A stretch of 16,782 nt of DNA from positions 12,750 to 29,531 of the forward strand of contig MENE01000097.1 of NCBI GenBank assembly GCA_001769005.1, written 5' to 3'. Source of the stretch: Bacteroidetes bacterium GWA2_31_9b. GTDB lineage: Bacteria; Bacteroidota; Bacteroidia; Bacteroidales; UBA12077. This document shows, in pieces, positions 6,769-13,097 of the stretch. Position numbers and translations under genes: made by a program. How positions within the stretch are numbered: the first letter of the stretch is position 1; the number at the start of each line of letters is the position of its first letter. Below the pieces are notes generated by a model. The model saw only the letters and a list, made by a program, of their open reading frames with translations. It had not been told where the DNA came from and did not search any database.

Positions 6769-7629
6769 TTAAATAAATGCACATTTTCCTTTAAGTAATA
6801 TTTTTAATCTGCTAATAGCTTTGTCTCTGATTTGTCGAATACGTTCTGATGACATATCGTATTCTAATGCAATATCGTGTAACGAATATATTGGAGAATT
6901 ATTTAATCCGAAAGACATTGTTAAAATTGAAGCTTCTCTTTTAGTTAATTTGCATAATGCCCTATGAATGTTTGTAACCACAGATTCATTCATTAAATCA
7001 TCATCGGGTGTAGGTATGCTACCTGTTTGAACAACATCGTACAAACTAAATTCGTTGTTACTATCTTGCGAAAGAGGCATATCAAAAGAAATATGTCTCA
7101 TTTTAATATCATTTGCCAGTTTTATTTCTTCACTGGTAAGTTCCAGATAACCGGCGATTTCAGAATCTGATGGTTCTCTTCCTAATTCCTGTTCGAGATA
7201 AGGAATAGCTTTTGATATTTTATTAATTGATGAAAGCCTGTTAATTGGCAAGCGAACAATTCGAGTTTGGTCTGAAATTGCTTGAATTATTGATTGTCGT
7301 ATCCACCATACAGCATAAGAAATGAATTTAAATCCTCGTGTTTCATCAAATTTCTTAGCTGCTTTTACAAGACCCAGATTTCCTTCATTAATTAAATCGG
7401 GGAACGATAAACCCTGATTTTGATATTGTTTAGCTACTGAAATTACAAAACGTAGATTTGCTACTACCAGCTTTTCGAGAGCAACTGTATCACCATTTCT
7501 AATTCGAACAGTTAATTCGACTTCCTCTTCAACAGAAATTAACGAATATTTATTAATTTCTTGAAAATATCGGTTTATCGATTCATCTGCTCTTTGAGTA
7601 ATTTGTTTTGAAATTGTAAGTTGCCGCAT
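6769..7629 (-). CDS. RNA polymerase sigma-70 factor, RpoD-like paralogue
   Basis: The 286-aa protein has the compact layout of Bacteroidetes RpoD: the start MRQLTISKQIT, region 1.2 (DESINRYFQEINKYSLIS), region 2 (NLRFVISVAKQYQNQGLSFPDLINEGNLGL, then FDETRGFKFISYAVWWIRQSI), region 3 (RIVRLPINRLSSINKISKA) and region 4 (LTKREASILTMSFGL to RIRQIRDKAISRLK). Regions 2.3–2.4, which melt and read the −7 element, are almost unchanged from the primary factor as I remember it. Region 4.2 is diverged: YDMSSERIRQ (257–266) has serine 261 where the usual LTRERVRQ carries arginine (E. coli R584), a −35-contacting residue. The end of the primary factor (SKLLKSYLG-like) is replaced by LLKGKCAFI. I therefore call it an alternative, group-2-like sigma factor rather than the housekeeping one. 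Its placement between cold-shock genes suggests a stress role. Confidence 0.85.
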   Translation of the reverse strand: MRQLTISKQITQRADESINRYFQEINKYSLISVEEEVELTVRIRNGDTVALEKLVVANLRFVISVAKQYQNQGLSFPDLINEGNLGLVKAAKKFDETRGFKFISYAVWWIRQSIIQAISDQTRIVRLPINRLSSINKISKAIPYLEQELGREPSDSEIAGYLELTSEEIKLANDIKMRHISFDMPLSQDSNNEFSLYDVVQTGSIPTPDDDLMNESVVTNIHRALCKLTKREASILTMSFGLNNSPIYSLHDIALEYDMSSERIRQIRDKAISRLKILLKGKCAFI

Positions 7630-7718
7630 TAAAATTTATTTAAATTATCTGACTTACTGCTTCTTATAACTTTATTATATTAAGATTTACAGAAACAGAA
7701 TGAATTTTTAAAATCGTT

Positions 7719-7768
7719 AAAAAAATATTATTACCCATTCCATTTTTTAACGGGAATGGGTAATAATA
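7719..7768 (-). terminator. Intrinsic terminator of the RRM–cold-shock operon
   Basis: A perfect 16-bp stem is formed by TATTATTACCCATTCC (7726–7741) and GGAATGGGTAATAATA (7753–7768) around an 11-base loop. Read on the minus strand it is followed by seven T (7725–7719). It lies 62 bases after the stop of the cold-shock gene and before the sigma factor start at 7629, so it should end the RRM–csp transcript and isolate the sigma gene. On the plus strand no gene is near it. Confidence 0.85.
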
Positions 7769-7830
7769 GAATAAATCGTAATTACATAAATTTAAACTAA
7801 ATAATTGATTCTAAGCTATGTAATTCAAAA

Positions 7831-8031
7831 TTAATTTACTGATTTTACATTAATTGCCATAATACCCTTATCGCCTTGTTTTGTTTCAAAAACAACTTGT
7901 TGATCGGGTTGTAACTGGACATAAGAATTATTTAATCCTGTACGGTGAACAAAAACATCTTCACCATTTTCTGATTCAATGAAACCAAAACCTTTAACTT
8001 CATTGTACCATTTTACTTTTCCATTTGCCAT
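7831..8031 (-). CDS. CspA-family cold-shock protein
   Basis: The product is 66 aa, the normal length for a single cold-shock domain. It begins MANGKVKWYNEVKGFGFIES, with RNP1 KGFGFI (13–18) and RNP2 DVFVH (25–29), and ends MAINVKSVN. It binds single-stranded nucleic acids and acts as an RNA chaperone. The frame stays open upstream to 8082, but that extension would overlap the RRM gene and adds a meaningless isoleucine-rich peptide; the family N-terminus fixes the ATG at 8031. The gene follows the RRM gene with 13 bases between and is followed by a strong terminator, so the two form one operon. Confidence 0.95.
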   Translation of the reverse strand: MANGKVKWYNEVKGFGFIESENGEDVFVHRTGLNNSYVQLQPDQQVVFETKQGDKGIMAINVKSVN

Positions 8032-8044
8032 AAAAAATATCGAA

Positions 8045-8305
8045 TTAATTATTATAATTTTCTTTTTTGGGTTTAGTCTCATTTACTACAATTTCTCTGT
8101 TTTCAAATGTGGCACCATTTAACTCACTAATTGCTTTGGTTGCTTCATCTTTATTTTCCATAGTAACAAAACCAAAACCTTTGCTTCTGCCGCTGAATTT
8201 ATCGATTATAACACTAGAAGAACTAACTTTTCCATATTCTTCAAATACCTCTTCAAGGTCTGTTTTACTTACCTCGTAATCGAGGTTTCCTACATAAATG
8301 TTCAT
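8045..8305 (-). CDS. RRM-domain RNA-binding protein
   Basis: The 86-aa protein is one RNA-recognition motif with a short charged tail. RNP2 is IYVGNL (3–8) and RNP1 is KGFGFVTM (42–49); ATKAISELNGATFENREIVVNE (55–76) is the second helix and last strand. The tail KPKKENYNN is basic/polar. This is the glycine-poor bacterial RRM type known from cyanobacteria and Bacteroidetes, where such genes are often induced by cold. It binds single-stranded RNA in the cytoplasm. It is the first gene of an operon with a CspA-type protein, and its promoter at 8547–8554 leaves an unusually long leader. Confidence 0.94.
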   Translation of the reverse strand: MNIYVGNLDYEVSKTDLEEVFEEYGKVSSSSVIIDKFSGRSKGFGFVTMENKDEATKAISELNGATFENREIVVNETKPKKENYNN

Positions 8306-8546
8306 TGTTTTTAATATTAAATTGTTTATTTTAATAACAGAGTAGTTTTGTTCGATATAAAGAATATTATTTCCCCTTTTTTCACTATTGAATGGGTTAA
8401 ACCAGTTACCTTAACTTTACGAGCATAACTTTAATAAAAACTTGTTATTAAAAGTTTTTAAATTGGATTTAAAAAAGAGAGCAGTGATGAACTAATAGAG
8501 AGGAATTAGTAAACAAAAGCACAAGTTCTCAAATCTGAGATTTTCG
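8306..8546 (-). promoter_or_regulatory. Structured 5' leader of the RRM–csp operon
   Basis: No gene lies in 8306–8632. If transcription starts just downstream of the −7 element at 8547–8554, the leader is about 235 nt. It holds four inverted repeats: TCTCA/TGAGA (8527–8540), ACTAAT/ATTAGT (8491–8510), TTTTTAAAT/ATTTAAAAA with a three-base loop (8455–8475), and ACTTTAATAA/TTATTAAAAGT with one bulged A (8428–8455). The last two share one base at 8455 and so compete only at their edge. Long structured leaders control cold-shock mRNAs in other bacteria; the same role here is inference. Confidence 0.5.
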
Positions 8547-8580
8547 CAAAGGTACGCATTTATTCTCAGCTATTTACTAA
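8547..8580 (-). promoter_or_regulatory. Promoter of the RRM–csp operon
   Basis: The minus strand reads TACCTTTG at 8554–8547, an exact TAnnTTTG −7 element in the common GTACCTTTGC context of Bacteroidetes promoters. The −33 element is weak: TTAG at 8580–8577 with 22 bases between. ATTAGTAAA (8505–8513) and its complement TTTACTAAT (8573–8581) flank the −7 box and could be an operator pair. Confidence 0.6.
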
Positions 8581-8632
8581 TAGTTTGCTTTATTTTGAAT
8601 ACGGTATACTTTTGTTCTTTTACATTTTGATA

Positions 8633-9673
8633 TTATTTTAACTCTATTTTATGATATTCATAATCATTACCAATATATATTAGGTCAATTCTTCCTATTT
8701 CATTTGTTTCAAAGTACATTTCATTTCCTGAAATATATTTTCCTGTACATTTTTCAAGTTGGTTATTAACAATAACTTTGTTTACTAAATCGACCAACAG
8801 ATAAAAAGTTTCTACTCGACCTTCGATCTCGGCAGGCATTGAAATTAAAATTGCCCATTTATTGTTTGCAGAAACATCAATAAGTTGAAGTACGGCTTCA
8901 GAATCTTCAATTACTACTATTCTTGTTGCTAAATCATCATCAATCAATAAAGCATTCTCTTTGGTATTTATATAAACATTTTTAATTTTATTTGGCTTTG
9001 CAGATTGCATTGTTATAAAACGGTTATTGAAAAACAACTCCGAAATACAGATATCATCATAGTTTGTTCCCTGCCATGTTTCAAGAACTTCCAACTTTAA
9101 AATAAAACACTGTTCATTCTGAGCCATATTAAAAGATAATGTATAATCCTGATTAACTTTTTCTTTAAAATCGTCGAGCTCATTTTTAGAGATATTTATT
9201 GGTATAGATTGTACTCCGAAGCTATCGCTCAACTCAACCATAATCTTTTTTGGAAACTCCATAGCTTTATAAATCGTTGCAATTTCAGTAACATATCCTC
9301 CGTTTGGATTTATTGCAACGAAAACTGAAATGTTCAGTTTTCGTGGTCGTGAATTCTGGTAAAATAAATTTTTATCCTTTCCATATCCGTGAAAAATATT
9401 AATTACCCATTTATTTAGTTCCGGCAACTTTACAAACATAGTTGGCTTACTGTTTTTATCGGCACCACAAACCCAACAAGAATTAAAATCATTGTCAAAC
9501 AAGTTTGCTAAAGGATATCGAGAATTTTGAAAATCTCCTGATGATGAATGAATAGAATCCAAAAGGAAAATATCTGTCCAAGTAAAATCTTGCTGAGCTT
9601 TTGCATTACTATCAAATAATAGAAACACAGTAATAATGCAAAAGATTCTATAATAATGCTTTAATGCTTTCAT
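8633..9673 (-). CDS. Secreted protein with NADase-type glycan-binding (discoidin-like) domain
   Basis: A signal peptide covers residues 1–26 (cleavage after SNAKA). Residues about 35–216 look like the discoidin-type 'NADase-type glycan-binding' domain: YPLANLFDNDFNSCWVCG (53–70), the strand VINIFHGYGKD (90–100), then NLFYQNSRPRKL (102–113) and finally YDDICISELFF (205–215). In this family the 'LFD-D-x-x-x-x-W' and 'GY-K' blocks line the ligand face. Residues 217–346 are a second β-rich region with no match I recognise. No catalytic motif is visible, so the protein probably binds a surface glycan or similar ligand. It overlaps the end of the lipoprotein gene by 26 bases, so the two are translationally linked. 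It is the last gene of a three-gene exported cassette. Confidence 0.75.
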   Translation of the reverse strand: MKALKHYYRIFCIITVFLLFDSNAKAQQDFTWTDIFLLDSIHSSSGDFQNSRYPLANLFDNDFNSCWVCGADKNSKPTMFVKLPELNKWVINIFHGYGKDKNLFYQNSRPRKLNISVFVAINPNGGYVTEIATIYKAMEFPKKIMVELSDSFGVQSIPINISKNELDDFKEKVNQDYTLSFNMAQNEQCFILKLEVLETWQGTNYDDICISELFFNNRFITMQSAKPNKIKNVYINTKENALLIDDDLATRIVVIEDSEAVLQLIDVSANNKWAILISMPAEIEGRVETFYLLVDLVNKVIVNNQLEKCTGKYISGNEMYFETNEIGRIDLIYIGNDYEYHKIELK

Positions 9674-10499
9674 AAGTATCTTTCATATAAAAATCATATT
9701 CCATTTTCTTTAATCCTTCCAGGCTCTTACTATGCTCATCCATCCTTTTCAAAATTGACTGAATTTCTTTCTTGCTCTTTTTTTCAATAACTTGTTCTAG
9801 TACTGCCCTTCGGGTTTTAAGTGACTTATTATAGCCATAAATAGTTTCATCAATATATTTTTTATCAGATTTTGGATATAAGTTATCCAAAACTAAGCCC
9901 CAATCAGCAAGTGAAACATCCGAAAGCATTTTATTCAATTCAGTTAAATCAATTTTATTGGTTTCAATACATTTTTGATAAGCCGTTGCGAATATGGATG
10001 TGTCAACTTCATCTACACTTTTATTGATGATATTGATGCTGAATGATTTTGTGAATTTTTCCTTTAATTGGCTAATTTGCATTGAATCTTTTTCTGATTT
10101 TGCGTGAGATAAATACCAATCCCAACCAGTTGTTGGTGATATATTAAAATAAATTAACGAATCAGTATAGGCAATTTTCACAAACCATAATGAACTTGAT
10201 GAATTTTTCCAATTAATTAAATCATCAAAATTAAATAAAACTGAAAGTTCCAAATCGTTAACATTGAATAAATACAAACTCATTTCATTAACCAAATACT
10301 TAGGTATTCCTCCATCGGGGAAGCGAGTTATTCCTGTAGCGTTTCTATACGCTTTTTTTGAAGCAACAAATGCCACACACGTTTTTTCATTGTTCCATAC
10401 TGCTCCATGATGCACTTCGTAGTCAAGCGAAACATATTTTGAATAGCAGGATGTAAAAAGTATGAATGCACCCATAAGAAGGCTTATCTTTATACGCAT
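9648..10499 (-). CDS. Lipoprotein of unknown function
   Basis: With the ATG at 10499 the product is 283 aa and starts MRIKISLLMGAFILFTSC, a classic lipoprotein signal with the lipidated cysteine at position 18. The frame can be opened six codons earlier only at a TTG (10517), which would make the signal unusually long. The first 110 mature residues look β-rich (GAVWNNEKTCVAFVASKKAYR, then ITRFPDGGIPKYL and SLYLFNVNDLELSVLF), as in proteins that report a value with a propeller-like strand pattern. The last 120 are helical and highly charged (KKSKKEIQSILKRMDEHSKS). I do not recognise a named family. It lies 67 bases after the NTF2-like gene and overlaps the discoidin-domain gene, so it is probably part of one operon. 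Confidence 0.78.
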   Translation of the reverse strand: MRIKISLLMGAFILFTSCYSKYVSLDYEVHHGAVWNNEKTCVAFVASKKAYRNATGITRFPDGGIPKYLVNEMSLYLFNVNDLELSVLFNFDDLINWKNSSSSLWFVKIAYTDSLIYFNISPTTGWDWYLSHAKSEKDSMQISQLKEKFTKSFSINIINKSVDEVDTSIFATAYQKCIETNKIDLTELNKMLSDVSLADWGLVLDNLYPKSDKKYIDETIYGYNKSLKTRRAVLEQVIEKKSKKEIQSILKRMDEHSKSLEGLKKMEYDFYMKDTYESIKALL

Positions 10500-10566
10500 A
10501 CCTTTAATTAGTTTCAAATTTCATTGAAATAATTTCCAATAATGGTCAATTAATTATAGAGATGAA

Positions 10567-11328
10567 CTAATCTTGTTTCCAGTTAATGCCTTGTTTCCAA
10601 TCATCCATATTTTGGAAATATTTTTTAAACAGGATTATAGTTTGTTCTTTAGATAGGACTTCGGTTGCGACATAACGAACTCCTTTTTCACTATATTCAA
10701 CAGCATAACCTTTTTCGGAATAGGCAGCCTGTATAAAATCATCGTTACAATTAAGGGTAATAAAAAAAATTTCATCATCCAGTTTATTAATACACTCAAC
10801 CATCTTTTCTTGAGTAACTTTATCAAAAGAATCATCATTTGCCATATCAATTGAATAAATTCTCGCTGGTTTTGTTTCTTTTTTTGCATCTGTAAATTGA
10901 ATTTCTTTACTCATTTGTTCGAACTCAGCTTTTTGTATTTTGGCTAATCCACTCCCAAACATCACCCATTTTTGTCCATCTATGCTTGATAGTGAAACAG
11001 TATAAATTTCATTCGTTCCTGATATTTCAACATAATAAGCAGTTGCCAAGAATATTTTCTTACCCATCATATCGCCAGTTTGATATCGAATTTCTTTTAT
11101 TTCTCCATTCCATTTCTCAACTGATTTCAAATCTTCTTTCAAAGCAGGATCGTTGAAATAATCTGCTGATATTGCCATCAACAAAATACCTGATGCATTT
11201 TTCTTAAGCAACTCAACATTTTTGTTTTTGTAAGCTTCCAATATTTCTTTGGCTACATTCTCAACTTGAGAAAAAGCGCAAATATTTAGTGTTATTAATG
11301 TAATAAACACGAGTAACATTTTTCTCAT
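10567..11328 (-). CDS. Exported protein, possible NTF2-like plus immunity-type C-terminal domain
   Basis: A signal peptide covers residues 1–20 (cleavage after CAFS). Residues about 22–130 have the helix–then-β pattern of NTF2-like/SnoaL folds (VAKEILEAYKNKNVELLKK at the start, KIFLATAYYVEI and IYTVSLSSIDGQKWVMFGSG as strands). Residues 155–253 form a second domain with DDEIFFITLNCNDDFIQAAY (184–203), GYAVEYSEKG (207–216) and a last helix plus W-K-x-G-x-x-W (244–250). The latter resembles small immunity-type domains, but I cannot name the family with confidence. No catalytic residues stand out. It is preceded by a textbook Shine-Dalgarno sequence. It is the first gene of the minus-strand cassette ending at 8633. 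Confidence 0.72.
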   Translation of the reverse strand: MRKMLLVFITLITLNICAFSQVENVAKEILEAYKNKNVELLKKNASGILLMAISADYFNDPALKEDLKSVEKWNGEIKEIRYQTGDMMGKKIFLATAYYVEISGTNEIYTVSLSSIDGQKWVMFGSGLAKIQKAEFEQMSKEIQFTDAKKETKPARIYSIDMANDDSFDKVTQEKMVECINKLDDEIFFITLNCNDDFIQAAYSEKGYAVEYSEKGVRYVATEVLSKEQTIILFKKYFQNMDDWKQGINWKQD

Positions 11329-11336
11329 GATTTTTT

Positions 11337-11342
11337 CTCCTT
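11337..11342 (-). promoter_or_regulatory. Strong Shine-Dalgarno sequence AAGGAG
   Basis: AAGGAG lies eight bases before the ATG at 11328. It is the only textbook ribosome binding site noted in front of a gene in this window, and it supports that start. Confidence 0.8.
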
Positions 11343-11387
11343 GAAATATTTAGTTAATAAAGAATTAATGTACAGAATATAAATGCA

Positions 11388-11460
11388 AGCTTTTTAGCGT
11401 ATCAAAAAGCTAAAATTTTCATGAAATGATTAGCAATTAGGTTATTGGTAACCAAACCTA
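11388..11460 (-). promoter_or_regulatory. Leader hairpin and −7 element before the exported cassette
   Basis: TAGGTTTG at 11460–11453 (minus strand) matches the −7 consensus TAnnTTTG, but no good −33 box is seen. Between it and the gene is the inverted repeat AGCTTTTT/AAAAAGCT (11388–11411), which overlaps a competing pair TTTTAGC/GCTAAAA (11392–11415). The two pairings exclude each other. Confidence 0.4.
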
Positions 11461-11521
11461 AATGTACAAAAAAAATAATAATTAAGCGAATTTAAATTTT
11501 CTTTGATTTATATATAATTCA

Positions 11522-11552
11522 TTTGGAACATGAACAAAACCATTTATTTTTG
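11522..11552 (+). promoter_or_regulatory. Consensus Bacteroidetes promoter of the metallohydrolase gene
   Basis: TTTG at 11522–11525 and TATTTTTG at 11545–11552 are separated by exactly 19 bases, a perfect match to the −33/−7 consensus TTTG-N19-TAnnTTTG. Transcription should start near 11557, which leaves a leader of only about 12 bases before the ATG at 11570 and excludes the GTG at 11552 as a start. Confidence 0.8.
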
Positions 11553-11569
11553 TGTTTTACATCTCACTT

Positions 11570-12649
11570 ATGAAATATAAAATGACTTTACTAATTATTC
11601 TTATCGTACTTATTGCCATTCCATTGTCAATAAACATCTATATATGGATAAATCCTGTTTTTGGAGGTAAATCAAAAAATGAAAACCTTAAACGTATTGA
11701 AAATTCTCCCAATTTTAAAAATGGAATATTCCAAAATCCTGAACCAACTATAATGATGGCTAAAGATGGATCGATGTTTCAAACATTCCGTAAATTTATG
11801 AATGGAGTTGAAAATGGAAGACCTTTGGAACCGGTTGAAACAATTAAATTCGATAAAGAAGCATTTGTAAAATCTGACTCTGGTATTGTATACACCTGGT
11901 TTGGACATTCAACTATTCTTGTAAATATAAATGGTACAATAATTCTTGTTGATCCTGTTTTTAGCAAAGCTGCATCGCCCGTATCTTTTATAAATAAAGC
12001 TTTTGAGTATTCAAACAATTATTTAGTTGATGATTTACCCAACCCCGATTTGGTAGTAATTACTCACGATCATTATGATCATTTGGATTATCAAACCATA
12101 AAAAAACTAAATAGTAAAACCAAAACGTTTTATGTTCCATTAGGAGTTGAAGCACATTTAATTCGTTGGGGAATATCACCAGAAAAAATTTGTATTGCGG
12201 ACTGGGGCGATTCTTTTACTAATTCCGAAATAAAACTTACCTCTGCTCCTGCCCGACATTTTTCGGGTCGTGGTACTCGTGATCGAAATAAAACCTTATG
12301 GTGTTCATGGGTAGTTCAAACTGAAAATTATAAAATCTTTTTAGGAGGTGATTCCGGATATGGCAAACACTTTAAAGAGATTGGTGAGAAATATGGTCCT
12401 TTCGACTTAACATTTCTTGAATGTGGACAATATAATAAGCAATGGCCAAATATTCATTCAATGCCTGAGCAAACAATACAGGCTCATATAGATATTAAAG
12501 GGGAAAAACTGGTTCCAATTCATTGGGGGAAATACAAGTTAAGTCTTCATTCATGGACTGAACCTATTGAACGAGCTACAATTGCAGCAAAAAATGAAAA
12601 TGTTACTTTAATGAATCCCAAAATTGGGGAAATTATTAAGTTAAACTAA
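11570..12649 (+). CDS. Membrane-anchored metallo-β-lactamase-fold hydrolase (NAPE-PLD/UlaG-like)
   Basis: From the ATG at 11570 the product is 359 aa. Residues 6–25 are a hydrophobic N-terminal anchor. The metallo-hydrolase core begins with TWFGHSTILVNINGTIILVDP (109–129) and carries THDHYDHLD (165–173: H166, H168, D170, H171), H230 in APARHFSGR, D261 in FLGGDSGYG, H296 in NIHSMPEQ and H318 in VPIHWGKY. These are the ligands of a two-zinc site. The order and the ARHFSGRGTRDRN and CGQYN segments match the NAPE-PLD/RomA-like branch, whose eukaryotic member cleaves N-acyl phosphatidylethanolamine; bacterial substrates are mostly unknown. All metal ligands are present. The gene has its own promoter and converges on the receiver gene with nine bases between the stops. 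Confidence 0.9.
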   Translation: MKYKMTLLIILIVLIAIPLSINIYIWINPVFGGKSKNENLKRIENSPNFKNGIFQNPEPTIMMAKDGSMFQTFRKFMNGVENGRPLEPVETIKFDKEAFVKSDSGIVYTWFGHSTILVNINGTIILVDPVFSKAASPVSFINKAFEYSNNYLVDDLPNPDLVVITHDHYDHLDYQTIKKLNSKTKTFYVPLGVEAHLIRWGISPEKICIADWGDSFTNSEIKLTSAPARHFSGRGTRDRNKTLWCSWVVQTENYKIFLGGDSGYGKHFKEIGEKYGPFDLTFLECGQYNKQWPNIHSMPEQTIQAHIDIKGEKLVPIHWGKYKLSLHSWTEPIERATIAAKNENVTLMNPKIGEIIKLN

Positions 12650-12658
12650 ATCATTACT

Positions 12659-13030
12659 TTATTTTATTATTTCCATTATTGAAGATTCTATCTCTTTCAA
12701 ATTAAAAGGTTTTCTAAAATATTTATGTATTAATCGTTCATTTAAGGCATCGGCTATTTCTTCTGTAATATCGAAACCTGTTAAAATAAAATATGAAATT
12801 TCAGGAAAATCTTTTTTAGCTAATTTAATAAAATCAATTCCACTCATTCCAGGCATTTTCATATCACTAATAACTACTGATGTTAAACTATTTTTTTTTA
12901 GTAAATCAAAACCTTCTAGTCCAGATTCGGCAATAATAACATTGAATTTGTTTTTAAAATTTAAAGCAAATAACTTTAAATTGATTGTTTCATCATCAAC
13001 ATAAAGTATTGTAGGTTTATCATTCATCAT
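12659..13030 (-). CDS. Stand-alone response regulator receiver (CheY-like)
   Basis: The 123-aa protein is a single receiver domain. It has the acidic pair D12–D13 (YVDDE), the phosphate-accepting D56 in VVISDMKMPG, T84 in FILTGFD and K107 in YFRKPF, so all residues for phosphorylation are present. No DNA-binding or enzymatic domain follows. It is 67 bases downstream of the propeller kinase on the same strand and is the obvious candidate partner. The output could be protein binding, or onward transfer of phosphate to another protein. MMN at the start offers two ATGs three bases apart; the first is used here. Confidence 0.93.
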   Translation of the reverse strand: MMNDKPTILYVDDETINLKLFALNFKNKFNVIIAESGLEGFDLLKKNSLTSVVISDMKMPGMSGIDFIKLAKKDFPEISYFILTGFDITEEIADALNERLIHKYFRKPFNLKEIESSIMEIIK

Positions 13031-13097
13031 TTTTAGTTTTTATTTAAAGGTAGTAATTGTAATGGTTGTTCTTTTATTTATTTGTTAAAAAATGATT

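Noticed and set aside
6769..7629. Assignment as the primary housekeeping RpoD
   Set aside because: Length and region 2 fit, but region 4.2 and the C-terminus depart from the almost invariant primary factor of Bacteroidetes; without the rest of the genome this is not certain.
8032..8082. N-terminal extension of the cold-shock protein
   Set aside because: It would overlap the RRM gene and encodes an isoleucine-rich peptide unlike the family; the CspA start MANGKVKWYN is at 8031.
8067..8279. Open frame on the plus strand opposite the RRM gene
   Set aside because: It is the antisense shadow of a clear RRM coding region and has no recognisable domain.
10500..10517. TTG start six codons before the lipoprotein ATG
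   Set aside because: The ATG at 10499 gives a standard lipoprotein signal with cysteine at 18; the extension adds nothing.
11552..11569. GTG start for the metallohydrolase
   Set aside because: The GTG overlaps the last base of a consensus −7 element and lies upstream of the predicted transcription start.
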